From Comamonadaceae bacterium (lineage in GTDB: Bacteria > Pseudomonadota > Gammaproteobacteria > Burkholderiales > Burkholderiaceae_C), in assembly GCA_947378785.1 (NCBI GenBank), contig CANCLK010000024.1, positions 1 to 40,642 of the forward strand: a stretch of 40,642 nucleotides of DNA, in the 5' to 3' direction. How positions within the stretch are numbered: the stretch's first letter is position 1; each line of letters starts with the position of its first letter. Under the pieces are notes generated by a model. That model did no database searches. It saw only the letters and a list, made by a program, of their open reading frames with translations, and was not told the DNA's origin. Position numbers and translations under genes: made by a program. Positions 8,601-16,774 of the stretch are shown piece after piece.

Positions 8601-8637
8601 GCAACTTTGTCAACGCCGTGAGCGCTTGACGCTAGGT

Positions 8638-9354
8638 TCAAGGCGCTGGTGTACTCTCAAAAATGCGTCGCTTGGCGTTCAGTACGTGCATGCGGATGGC
8701 GTCTGCGGCATCGGCAGGCGAGCGGCGAACGATGGCGTCAATGATCTCCTGATGCTCTGCTTGGGTGGTTCGCACCCGTTCAGCACTTTTTTTATCAGTG
8801 ACGTGGCGGGCCAGTTCAATGAACTGCCGAATCGGTGCGACGCTGGTCTCAATAGCGGTCACAAAAAACGGGTTGTGCGAGGCTTGTGCGATGGCCAAAT
8901 GAAACTGAACATCTTCGTCAGCGCCGGACTTGCCGTTCCCCATGGCGGTGTTCAACGCGTCGAATGCTGCCCGCAGCGCGTCCAGATCAGCAGAGTCGCG
9001 AAACTCCGCAGCGCCCGCCGCAGCGCCCATTTCGACGCAACTTCGGTAGGCGTAGTAACGCTCTATATCGGCCCAGCTCTTGATCGGTGTGGGTGGCGCG
9101 GCTGGTGTGCCGGGTGAGCGGATCACAAAGCTGCCAGAGCCGCGTTTGGACTCGATGATGCCGTCTGAGCGCAAGCGCGACAGGGCTTCTCGCACCGTGG
9201 GTCGGGACACGCTGAATTGGTTGGAGAGTTCGCCTTCGGTCGGTAGTTTGCCTCTGGGTGCGTAGTCGCCGCGCAGTATGGCCTCGACAACGCGAGCATA
9301 AATACGCTCCGGCAACGTGCCGGTACTGTCGTATTGAAGCAGGGGTTGGTTCAT
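8638..9354 (-). CDS. GntR family (FadR/FCD subfamily) regulator of the hexarate cluster
   Basis: 238 residues. The winged helix-turn-helix covers about residues 15-78 (KLPTEGELSNQFSVSRPTVREALSRLRSDGIIESKRGSGSFV). An all-helical FCD ligand domain runs from about 95 on, with likely metal-ligand residues in DEDVQFHLAIAQASHNPFF and later histidines in EHQEIIDAI and RMHVLNAKRRI. FCD regulators bind carboxylic acids, usually releasing DNA on binding. It sits between garD and the divergent kdgD-gudD set, so it most likely senses a hexarate or 5-dehydro-4-deoxyglucarate and controls both arms. Ligand and sign of regulation are inferred. Confidence 0.9.
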   Translation of the reverse strand: MNQPLLQYDSTGTLPERIYARVVEAILRGDYAPRGKLPTEGELSNQFSVSRPTVREALSRLRSDGIIESKRGSGSFVIRSPGTPAAPPTPIKSWADIERYYAYRSCVEMGAAAGAAEFRDSADLDALRAAFDALNTAMGNGKSGADEDVQFHLAIAQASHNPFFVTAIETSVAPIRQFIELARHVTDKKSAERVRTTQAEHQEIIDAIVRRSPADAADAIRMHVLNAKRRIFESTPAP

Positions 9355-9441
9355 GTGCAGCAGTGTCCTGTGAAACTGCTTTGTAGTTTAAGGCTGTAGC
9401 TTGACATCTTGGGTAGTTACCCGTGTTTGCTCAATATTTGC

Positions 9442-9469
9442 TTGACAGGGCCCGAGCCAAAGATAAGAT
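9442..9469 (+). promoter_or_regulatory. kdgD promoter candidate
   Basis: Perfect -35 TTGACA (9442-9447), 16-base spacer, -10 TAAGAT (9464-9469, 4 of 6), about 85 bases before the kdgD ATG. The spacing equals that of the garD promoter. A TTGTATGATGACTTG stretch just downstream (9474-9488), near the expected start point, may be a GntR site, but its symmetry is poor. Confidence 0.5.
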
Positions 9470-9552
9470 ATCGGTTGTATGATGACTTGAAATTAATCTC
9501 ATTTCTTTGTCACGCTCACGCAACTCACACCAAACACTGAAAGAAGCATTTC

Positions 9553-10464
9553 ATGAATCCGCAAGAACTCAAAACCATCATGTCCAGCGGTTTACTGTCG
9601 TTTCCTGTGACGGACTTTGATGCGCAGGGCGACTTCAACGCCAAAAGTTACGCGGCACGTCTGGAGTGGTTGGCGCCTTACGGTGCATCGGCCTTGTTCG
9701 CGGCCGGCGGCACGGGCGAATTTTTCTCCCTGACAGGACACGAATATCCAACGGTCATCAAAACTGCGGTGGAGACTTGCAAGGGCATCGTGCCTATCAT
9801 TGCTGGCGCAGGCGGCCCAACGCGTTTTGCCATTGAATGCGCGCAAGAAGCTGAGCGCCAAGGCGCACACGGCATTTTGTTGATGCCGCATTACCTGACC
9901 GAAGCGGGTCAAGAGGGCTTGATCGCCCATGTCGAGCAGGTCTGCAAAAGCGTCAAGTTCGGCGTGATTGTTTACAACCGCAATGTGTGCAAACTGACCC
10001 CTGCATCGCTGGCTATTTTGGCCGACCGTTGCCCGAACCTGATTGGCTTCAAAGACGGTGTTGGCGATATTGAAACCATGTCTTCGATCTACATGAAGAT
10101 GGGCGACCGCTTTGCCTACCTAGGCGGTTTGCCCACAGCGGAGGTTTACGCAGCTGCCTACAAAGCGCTCGGCACGCCCGTGTATTCTTCGGCAGTCTTC
10201 AACTTCATTCCAAAGACGGCGATGGATTTTTATCACGCCGTTGCGAAAGACGATTTGGCAACACAGCACCATTTGCTACGTGAGTTTTTCATGCCTTACT
10301 TGGATATCCGCAACAAGGTTGCAGGCTACGGCGTGAGCATCATCAAAGCCGGCGCCAAGCTCGTCGGACACGACGCTGGCCCGGTGCGCGCGCCGCTGAC
10401 GGACTTGAAGCCTGCAGAGATGGATGCCTTGGCGGCACTGATCAAAAAGCTCGGCCCACAGTGA
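9553..10464 (+). CDS. kdgD: 5-dehydro-4-deoxyglucarate dehydratase
   Basis: 303-residue DapA/NAL superfamily TIM barrel that dehydrates and decarboxylates 5-dehydro-4-deoxy-D-glucarate to 2,5-dioxopentanoate (2-oxoglutarate semialdehyde) and CO2. Visible motifs are the substrate-carboxylate loop [11 protein letters not shown] (about 50-60), the catalytic Tyr141 in VYNRN and the Schiff-base Lys167 in GFKDGVGD. The combination [11 protein letters not shown]...GGTGEFFSL...YNR is specific for this enzyme rather than dihydrodipicolinate synthase. It joins the products of GarD and GudD to the semialdehyde dehydrogenase at 14057. Its stop overlaps the gudD start by four bases (GTGA), so the two are translationally coupled. 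Confidence 0.95.
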   Translation: MNPQELKTIMSSGLLSFPVTDFDAQGDFNAKSYAARLEWLAPYGASALFAAGGTGEFFSLTGHEYPTVIKTAVETCKGIVPIIAGAGGPTRFAIECAQEAERQGAHGILLMPHYLTEAGQEGLIAHVEQVCKSVKFGVIVYNRNVCKLTPASLAILADRCPNLIGFKDGVGDIETMSSIYMKMGDRFAYLGGLPTAEVYAAAYKALGTPVYSSAVFNFIPKTAMDFYHAVAKDDLATQHHLLREFFMPYLDIRNKVAGYGVSIIKAGAKLVGHDAGPVRAPLTDLKPAEMDALAALIKKLGPQ

Positions 10465-11807
10465 GCGCGAACTTGTCTAAACACACCACGCCCGTCATCA
10501 CCGCTTTGCGCGTGATTCCAGTTGCAGGGCGCGACAGCATGTTGCTGAATTTGAGCGGGGCACATGGCCCGTTCTTCACCCGTAACCTGTTGATCCTGAC
10601 CGACAGCGATGGTCGCACGGGCGTGGGCGAAGTGCCCGGTGGCCAGAAGATCACGCAGACGCTTGAGGACGCCGCGCAACTCGTCGTCGGCCAAGCTATC
10701 GGCGCGCACCAGCGCATCTTGCAGCAGGTGCAGCAGCAGTTCGCAGACCGTGACAGCGGAGGGCGCGGCCAGCAGACCTTTGACCTGCGCACCACGATTC
10801 ACGCCGTCACCGCGATTGAATCAGCCTTGCTTGACCTGCTGGGGCAGCACTTGGGGGTGCCGGTGGCAGCCTTGCTGGGTGAAGGCCAGCAGCGCGAGTC
10901 AGTGGAAATGCTCGGCTATCTGTTTTATGTCGGTGACCGCAGTCAGACCGATCTGGATTACGTGAGCGACCCTAGCGCAGACAACGACTGGTTCCGCTTG
11001 CGCCACGAGAAAACCATGGACGCCAAGGCTGTGGTCCGGCAGGCAGAGGCGGCACGCGAACGCTATGGTTTCAACGACTTCAAACTCAAAGGCGGCGTGT
11101 TGCGCGGAGCCGAAGAAATTGAAGCCGTGTGCGCCTTGCACGAGCGCTTTCCAGACGCCCGTGTCACGCTAGACCCGAATGGCGGTTGGTTGCTGAAAGA
11201 CGCGATTACGCTGATGCGCGACCTGCGCGGTGTGGTGGCTTACGCCGAAGACCCTTGCGGCGCTGAAGACGGTTTTTCAGGTCGCGAGGTCATGGCCGAA
11301 TTCAGGCGGGCCACAGGCCTGCCGACTGCAACGAACATGATTGCCACCGACTGGCGGCAATTGACGCATGCACTGTCACTGCAATCGGTCGACATTCCGC
11401 TGGCTGACCCGCATTTTTGGACCATGGCCGGCTCGGTCCGCGTGGCGCAGACCTGCCGCGACTGGGGCCTGACTTGGGGCTCGCATTCGAACAATCACTT
11501 TGACGTCTCATTGGCCATGTTCACGCAGGTGGGCGCGGCTGCACCGGGTCGGGTGACGGCGATCGACACGCACTGGATCTGGCAAGACGGTCAGCGCCTG
11601 ACCAAAGAGCCCTTGCAAATCATCGGTGGTCACGTGCAAGTGCCTAAAAAGCCGGGGCTGGGTGTTGAGATCGACATGGTCGAGGTTGAAAAAGCCCACC
11701 GCTTGTACAAGCAACACGGCTTGGGTGCACGTGATGACGCCATGGCCATGCAAAGCCTGATTCCTGGCTGGACCTTCAATCCAAAACGACCCGCATTAGA
11801 CCGCTGA
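10461..11807 (+). CDS. gudD: Glucarate dehydratase
   Basis: 448-residue enolase-superfamily acid-sugar dehydratase converting D-glucarate (and L-idarate) to 5-dehydro-4-deoxy-D-glucarate. Catalytic pattern: K208-L-K210 in NDFKLKGG, metal ligands D238-P-N240 and E263 in YAEDP, N292 in ATNM, D316 in LADPHFW, and the base His342 in [10 protein letters not shown]. These keep the spacing of E. coli GudD with a shift of about three residues. The start is GTG overlapping the kdgD stop, which explains the lack of a separate ribosome site. With garD, the cell has separate dehydratases for both hexarates. Confidence 0.95.
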   Translation: MSANLSKHTTPVITALRVIPVAGRDSMLLNLSGAHGPFFTRNLLILTDSDGRTGVGEVPGGQKITQTLEDAAQLVVGQAIGAHQRILQQVQQQFADRDSGGRGQQTFDLRTTIHAVTAIESALLDLLGQHLGVPVAALLGEGQQRESVEMLGYLFYVGDRSQTDLDYVSDPSADNDWFRLRHEKTMDAKAVVRQAEAARERYGFNDFKLKGGVLRGAEEIEAVCALHERFPDARVTLDPNGGWLLKDAITLMRDLRGVVAYAEDPCGAEDGFSGREVMAEFRRATGLPTATNMIATDWRQLTHALSLQSVDIPLADPHFWTMAGSVRVAQTCRDWGLTWGSHSNNHFDVSLAMFTQVGAAAPGRVTAIDTHWIWQDGQRLTKEPLQIIGGHVQVPKKPGLGVEIDMVEVEKAHRLYKQHGLGARDDAMAMQSLIPGWTFNPKRPALDR

Positions 11808-11819
11808 AAATTTAATCAA

Positions 11820-11836
11820 TTGACAAATACTTGTCC
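11820..11836. promoter_or_regulatory. TTGACAA dyad upstream of the lactonase gene
   Basis: GACAA-ATAC-TTGTC, an interrupted palindrome inside TTGACAAATACTTGTC, 13 bases after gudD and about 70 before the lactonase ATG. Its half-site (TTGACAA) equals that of the garD operator but the spacing is five bases shorter. Possible second site for the cluster's GntR regulator. A small GC-rich hairpin followed by ATTTTT (about 11855-11880) lies between it and the gene and may trim read-through from gudD. Confidence 0.35.
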
Positions 11837-11905
11837 GGGGCGGCCCGGTGTACCGTGCGGCCGGTTGCCGATTTTTAAATCACTAACGACATCGGAGACA
11901 AAGAC

Positions 11906-13024
11906 ATGACGAACAACAACATCAAACCCCGCCGCGACTTTCTTGTTGCCGCTGCCAGCACGGGCTTAGCCGCCCTGAGTGGTTCGGCGTTAGCACAATC
12001 ATTCGACTTCAAACCCAACCAGCGTTACCCCGACCCATCGGTGCTGATACTGGATCCGAGCTTTGGCAAATACCGCATTTACAGCAGCACCGTTGAACAA
12101 GTCGGAACCGGTATGCGCTGGGCTGAAGGTCCGGTGTATTTCCCCAATGAAAAAGCCGGTAAGCCTGGCTATTTGCTGGTGAGTGACATTCCAAACAATC
12201 GCCTGATGAAGTTTGACGAAGCCACCAACAAGTTCTCGGTGCACAAAGAAAATGTCAACTACGCCAACGGCAACACGCGCGACCGCCAAGGCCGTTTGAT
12301 CAGCTGCGAACACTCGGTGACACGCCGCGTTGTACGCACCGAGAAAAACGGCAAGATGACGGTGCTGGCAGACAACTACGAAGGGAAAAAACTCAATGCA
12401 CCGAACGATATCGTGGTCAAGTCTGATGACACGATTTGGTTCACTGATCCCATCTTCGGTATCAATGGAGAGTGGGAAGGTTCGCGCGCCAAGCCAGAGC
12501 AAGCCACCACCAATGTCTACCGGATCGCCAAAGATGGCAAGCTCACCGCGGTCATCACTGACCTCGTTAACCCGAACGGTTTGGCTTTTTCGCCGGACGA
12601 GAAAAAACTCTATGTCGTGGAGTGGAAGGGCACACCTAACCGCAGCATCTGGAGCTACGACGTGGCCGCCGATGGCACTTGCTCAAACAAGACCAAATTG
12701 ATTGACGCTAACGGCCCAGGAGCTTTTGACGGTTTTCGTGTTGACCGCGATGGCAACCTCTGGTGCGGCTGGGGCTTCAGCGGCGCATTCGCGCCCGAAG
12801 CCACTGACGTTGCTGGCGGCATGAAGGCTCACTTGCCCGTGGCCAAGTCGGAAGACATGGACGGCGTCAAAATTTTCAACTCAGCCGGCAAGCCGATCGG
12901 ATTTATTCGCCTGCCAGAACGCTGCGCCAACCTTGAATTCGGTGGACCTAAACGCAACCGCCTCTACATGACCAGCTCGCATTCTCTCTACGCGCTGTAT
13001 GTCGAAACGCATGCTGCGGTGTAA
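11906..13024 (+). CDS. SMP-30/gluconolactonase family protein, Tat-exported
   Basis: 372 residues. A twin-arginine signal (PRRDFLVAAASTGLAALSGSALAQ) directs export to the periplasm. The rest is a six-bladed SMP-30/LRE propeller: GMRWAEGPVYFP (metal-ligand Glu of blade 1), LVSDIPNNRLMKFD, NGNTRDRQGRLISCEH, LNAPNDIVVKSDDTIWFTDPIFG (metal-ligand Asn), LVNPNGLAFSPDEKKLYVVEW, and DGFRVDRDGNLWCGWG (metal-ligand Asp). In this cluster it most likely opens glucaro- or galactaro-lactones, or an aldonolactone, in the periplasm before uptake by the neighbouring binding protein. The lactone specificity is inferred from neighbours. A GGAGA ribosome site precedes the ATG. Confidence 0.9.
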   Translation: MTNNNIKPRRDFLVAAASTGLAALSGSALAQSFDFKPNQRYPDPSVLILDPSFGKYRIYSSTVEQVGTGMRWAEGPVYFPNEKAGKPGYLLVSDIPNNRLMKFDEATNKFSVHKENVNYANGNTRDRQGRLISCEHSVTRRVVRTEKNGKMTVLADNYEGKKLNAPNDIVVKSDDTIWFTDPIFGINGEWEGSRAKPEQATTNVYRIAKDGKLTAVITDLVNPNGLAFSPDEKKLYVVEWKGTPNRSIWSYDVAADGTCSNKTKLIDANGPGAFDGFRVDRDGNLWCGWGFSGAFAPEATDVAGGMKAHLPVAKSEDMDGVKIFNSAGKPIGFIRLPERCANLEFGGPKRNRLYMTSSHSLYALYVETHAAV

Positions 13025-13052
13025 TTTTTAAATTTTTTCAGCCGGAGATTTC

Positions 13053-14036
13053 ATGTCTACAAGACGATTCACCTTGGCCACCCTGGCCTGTGCAACCATC
13101 GGTTTTTTGGCTAGCGGCAGCGCCGTCTTGGCTCAGTCGGACTACCCCACCAAACCGGTGAAAATTATTGTGCCGTTCCCACCGGGTGGCACCAGTGATG
13201 TGATGGGGCGCATGGTGGCTGATGAACTCAGCAAGATACTCAAGCAGCCCTTTATCGTTGAGAACATCGCTGGTGCAGGCGGTATCGTTGGGACAGACCG
13301 AGCGACCAAGATGACCCCGGATGGTTACACCTTGATCCAGACCGGTGTTGGTCAAAGTGCCGTGGCGCATGGTCTGGATCCGAACCTCAAGTACAACTCG
13401 ATGACGGATTTCATCCACATCTCGCAAGTGAACTCCGGCCCCAATGTGCTGGTGGTCAACCCAGCCACACCTTACAAGACAGTCAAAGACATCGTCGACT
13501 ACGCCAAAGCCAACCCAGGCAAGCTGGATTACGGCTTCACCCACGCGGCCTCTGGTCACATGGCGATGGAGTTGTTCAAGCAAACCACCGGCATTCAATT
13601 GACAGGTATTTCGTACCGGGGCGGTGGTCCGATGTTGACCGATTTGTTGGGCGGCACGATTCCGATGATGTTCATCAACCAAGACGCGGCCTTGCCACAC
13701 GTCCGGGCTGGCAAGATGAGGGCGATTGCCGTTTCCAGCGCGCAGCGAAATCCGCTGTACCCCGATGTGCCGACGATTGCCGAGTCGGGTTACAAAGGCT
13801 TTGAAGCGCTGTCTTGGTCGGGCATTTCAGCCATCAAAGGAACCCCGCAACCGATTGTTGATAAGCTCGAAGCGGCTATCGCACAGGCGATGAAGTCTGA
13901 CGCTATCAAACAGCGTATGGGCTCGGTCGGTTTCGTTATTCCGGAACAGGGATCGAAACCCTATACCGCCTTCGTGAAGAAGGAAATTGACACTTGGACG
14001 CGCGTCATCAAAACCGCTGGCATCAAGCCTGAATAA
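13053..14036 (+). CDS. Bug/TctC-type substrate-binding protein of the hexarate cluster
   Basis: 327-residue periplasmic binding protein with a signal peptide ending SGSAVLAQS, then SDYPTKPVKIIVPFPPGGTSDVMGRMVADELSK, GAGGIVGTDRATKMTPDGYTL, GISYRGGGPMLTDLLGGTIPMMF and YPDVPTIAESGYKGFEALSW. All are Bug hallmarks, including the aspartate of PDGYTL that contacts bound carboxylates through water. Located between the lactonase and the semialdehyde dehydrogenase (28 and 20 base gaps), it most likely binds glucarate or galactarate. The TctA/TctB membrane proteins are not in the window and must be supplied from elsewhere. Confidence 0.93.
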   Translation: MSTRRFTLATLACATIGFLASGSAVLAQSDYPTKPVKIIVPFPPGGTSDVMGRMVADELSKILKQPFIVENIAGAGGIVGTDRATKMTPDGYTLIQTGVGQSAVAHGLDPNLKYNSMTDFIHISQVNSGPNVLVVNPATPYKTVKDIVDYAKANPGKLDYGFTHAASGHMAMELFKQTTGIQLTGISYRGGGPMLTDLLGGTIPMMFINQDAALPHVRAGKMRAIAVSSAQRNPLYPDVPTIAESGYKGFEALSWSGISAIKGTPQPIVDKLEAAIAQAMKSDAIKQRMGSVGFVIPEQGSKPYTAFVKKEIDTWTRVIKTAGIKPE

Positions 14037-14056
14037 CTTAACTGGACACACGCTGC

Positions 14057-15529
14057 ATGAAAACTCTCCAATCTATCCAAGCCCGCACGGGCGAAGCGCT
14101 CGGTGCGCCCTTACTGGCGACCACCTCCGCCCAAGTAGACGCAGCCGCCAACGCTGCGGCTCAAGCCTTTGAGGTCTGGGCTACCAGCACAGGCGAGGCG
14201 CGTGGCAACTTGTTGCGCGGGCTGGCCAGCGCACTTGAAGCCGACCGTGAGGGGTTGGTGAGCTTGGCTGATGTGGAAACCGGGTTGGGTCCGGTGCGGC
14301 TGAATGGTGAGTTGGACCGCACCGCATTTCAGCTGCGTCGCTTTGCCGACATCGCTGAGAAAGGCCTTGCCTTTGAGCGCTTGGACGACCCGGCTGTGGC
14401 CGGTCCGCCGCCTGCAGGGCATCCGGCGATGGTGCGTCAGCGCGTGCCGCTTGGCCCTGTGGCGATGTTTTCTGCGAGCAATTTTCCGTTCGCCTTTTCT
14501 GTCTTGGGTGGCGACACCGCTTCAGCCTTGGCGGCTGGTTGCCCAGTGGTGATCAAGGCCCATTCCGGCCATTTGCTGTTGTCCAACCGCGTCTTCGGTT
14601 TGGTGCAAAAGGTGCTGAGTGCTCAGAAGTTGCCGGCCGGTCTGATGGGTTTTATTCAGGGCGGTGGCTCGGACGTCGGTGTGCGTTTGGTACAGCACCC
14701 CGCCATGGCTGCCGGTGCTTTCACGGGCTCGACGCGGGGTGGCGCGGCGCTGCAGGCGGTGGCCAACGCACGGCCACGGCCGATTCCGTTTTATGGAGAA
14801 CTCGGGTCTATCAACCCAGTGGTGGCGATGCCGTCACTGTTGGCCGAAAAAGGTGCTGAGTTGGCTGCTTTGTTGGCCGGTTCGATCAGCCTGGGGTGCG
14901 GTCAGTTTTGCACCAGCCCGGGCGTGATCGTCTTGATCAAGGACGCGGCCTCCGATGCTTTCGTATCCCAACTGGTCACCGCATTGGCCGCCCAAAATCC
15001 GCATGCCATGTTGACGCCGGGCATGCGCCAGGCCTTTGACTCGGGTGTGGCTCACATGCTGTCTGCGGGTGCCAAGCCTTTGCTGCACGAAGCGGGAAAA
15101 GCGGAGGCACCACGGCCGTTTTTGGCTGAGGTGGATGCGCCTAACTTCATCGCCAAGGCTGAGTTGCGGGAAGAGTTGTTTGGCCCGGCCAGCCTGATCG
15201 TGCGTGCCGCTTCTGTGCGCGAGGCGCTGGAGGTGTTGAATGCCGTGGGCGGGAGCCTGACGGTGACGTTGTGGGGCGTTGATGCGCCAACTGAAGATAA
15301 CCAGGCCTTGGTACGTGCAGCGATGGCGATAGCCGGTCGGGTTCTGTTTGCGGGGGTTCCCACTGGTGTCGCTGTGACAGCAGCGCAGCAGCACGGTGGC
15401 CCGTGGCCGTCGTCCACACAGCCTATGACGACCTCCGTCGGCGATGCGGCGATGGAGCGCTTCTTGCGCCCGGTGGCTTTGCAAGATGCCCCCGCATGGC
15501 TGTTGGCCCGCAACGGCCGACCTTGTTGA
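14057..15529 (+). CDS. 2-oxoglutarate semialdehyde dehydrogenase (NADP+)
   Basis: 490-residue aldehyde dehydrogenase. The nucleotide-binding part shows FSASNFPFAFSVLGGDTASALAAGCPVVIKAH, the general base is Glu248 in FYGELGSINPV and the nucleophile is Cys285 in GCGQFCTSPG. FSASNFPF and the FYGELGSINPV block are typical of alpha-ketoglutaric semialdehyde dehydrogenases acting after KdgD-type dehydratases. It would oxidise 2,5-dioxopentanoate to 2-oxoglutarate, finishing the pathway into the TCA cycle. Last gene of the plus-strand run, 20 bases after the Bug gene; it converges on pldA with four bases between, with no terminator visible. Confidence 0.92.
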   Translation: MKTLQSIQARTGEALGAPLLATTSAQVDAAANAAAQAFEVWATSTGEARGNLLRGLASALEADREGLVSLADVETGLGPVRLNGELDRTAFQLRRFADIAEKGLAFERLDDPAVAGPPPAGHPAMVRQRVPLGPVAMFSASNFPFAFSVLGGDTASALAAGCPVVIKAHSGHLLLSNRVFGLVQKVLSAQKLPAGLMGFIQGGGSDVGVRLVQHPAMAAGAFTGSTRGGAALQAVANARPRPIPFYGELGSINPVVAMPSLLAEKGAELAALLAGSISLGCGQFCTSPGVIVLIKDAASDAFVSQLVTALAAQNPHAMLTPGMRQAFDSGVAHMLSAGAKPLLHEAGKAEAPRPFLAEVDAPNFIAKAELREELFGPASLIVRAASVREALEVLNAVGGSLTVTLWGVDAPTEDNQALVRAAMAIAGRVLFAGVPTGVAVTAAQQHGGPWPSSTQPMTTSVGDAAMERFLRPVALQDAPAWLLARNGRPC

Positions 15530-15533
15530 TCTC

Positions 15534-16658
15534 TTAAAAATCGAGCAGGCTCAGCCCGACACTGAAGACAGTCCGCTTGCGGTTGTAGTCAATCAGGCTG
15601 TCGCCATAGCCGCTGAAAAGCTGCGTGTGCAGGCGCAGGTTGCTCTTGCCGCCATCGTCGCGTGTGCCTATGGTGCGCAGCCACTCTAGGCGGGTTGAGC
15701 CGTTGCCAGCTTGCCGCAAAGAATGCAACCATGTCAGCCCGATGGTGTGTTGCTGATTGACGTTCCACATCGTTTTCAGCTCGCCACGACCTATGGTGTT
15801 TTCAATCCCCGGGTTGTCGTCGCTGCCAGCGTTTTCTGAGAGGCGCTTCCAGACCCGTGCCTGCACCATCCAGCGCTTGTCTAACTCAGCGCCCGCCATC
15901 AGGTAGACCCGGTTCCAGCTGCGCGACAGCGGCAGGCTTTGCCCGTTGGATTGATGGACCAAGCCCACACCGCTGTAACGCAAACGCCAGTCAAACGGCA
16001 GCTTCGCATCGGTCGGGTAGACGTAGATCACCTCGGGTTCATGGTCAGTGGTCCGAAAAGGGCGTGAGATGTTGCCGCTCAACACTTGCCAGTACGACTG
16101 CTGTGAGTAGGCGAACCACAGCGAGTCTTGGCGTTTGGAATTGGCTGGCATGAACAGACCCTGCGCCAGCTTGGTTCGCATCGACAGCTGCAGCCTAGCT
16201 TCGGTGTTGTTGTAGTTGATTGGCGAAGCCGCCGTGCGATTGTCTGCACTCGAACTGGGTTGCTGGTTCACCGTGTCAGCGCCAACGGCTGAGAACGACA
16301 GAGGCCGGTAACCACGAAAGCGGAACGTCCCGCAATCCGTGTCAGTTTCAAGCTCCCAAAAACGCGACAACGCGCTGTACTGCCCATCGTGACAGGCATC
16401 GGTGCGGGCTATCTCTGTGCTGCTTGTCTGCTCGGGTAGTACGGACGTTACCGGCTGTACGGCCTTCACGGCTTGCGCTGACTGTCTGCTCGTCCATTGG
16501 TCGTAGCAGTCGAGGCGGGCCGCATTGTCTGAAGTGGCTGCGCACATTTGTAAAGTTCTGACACGGTCTGGGGCGGAGAGTTGCCCTTGCGCCGAGACGT
16601 GACCGATGTTCAAAAAAAGGGCGGCGAGAGCAAGTGAGTTTGAATTGAGGGCGGTCAT
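15534..16658 (-). CDS. pldA: Outer membrane phospholipase A
   Basis: 374 residues from the ATG at 16658, with a signal peptide (MTALNSNSLALAALFLNIGHVSAQ). The OMPLA beta-barrel covers the C-terminal two thirds. The catalytic motif is plain: GLVHQSNGQSLPLSRSWNRVY, giving His235, Ser237 and Asn249 with the same spacing as E. coli PldA (H142, S144, N156). The enzyme hydrolyses phospholipids in the outer leaflet of the outer membrane, dimerising with calcium. It ends in SLLDF, a terminal aromatic suited to barrel assembly. The frame is open to a TTG at 16691, but that would put 11 residues before the signal peptide. The roughly 90 residues between signal and barrel, with four cysteines, are longer than in E. 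coli. Confidence 0.92.
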   Translation of the reverse strand: MTALNSNSLALAALFLNIGHVSAQGQLSAPDRVRTLQMCAATSDNAARLDCYDQWTSRQSAQAVKAVQPVTSVLPEQTSSTEIARTDACHDGQYSALSRFWELETDTDCGTFRFRGYRPLSFSAVGADTVNQQPSSSADNRTAASPINYNNTEARLQLSMRTKLAQGLFMPANSKRQDSLWFAYSQQSYWQVLSGNISRPFRTTDHEPEVIYVYPTDAKLPFDWRLRYSGVGLVHQSNGQSLPLSRSWNRVYLMAGAELDKRWMVQARVWKRLSENAGSDDNPGIENTIGRGELKTMWNVNQQHTIGLTWLHSLRQAGNGSTRLEWLRTIGTRDDGGKSNLRLHTQLFSGYGDSLIDYNRKRTVFSVGLSLLDF

Positions 16659-16774
16659 GGTGGGGCATTTAACAAAGCTCGAACTTGCCAAGCGACGGTC
16701 GCATCAAGTGACTGAATGTCTTTGGGCCGCCTTGTTGAGTGTAGGGGCCGGCTGGAATACCTCACAATCTGCCC

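Noticed and set aside
11855..11880. Strong terminator after gudD
   Set aside because: Only a 4-bp stem with ATTTTT is visible; too weak to call, so mentioned only as a possibility.
13038..13700. 220-codon minus-strand open frame opposite the Bug gene
   Set aside because: Complementary to a strong binding-protein gene; no ribosome site or recognisable domain.
14834..15484. 216-codon minus-strand frame opposite the aldehyde dehydrogenase gene
   Set aside because: Shadow of a clear gene, arginine/histidine-rich, no homology signal.
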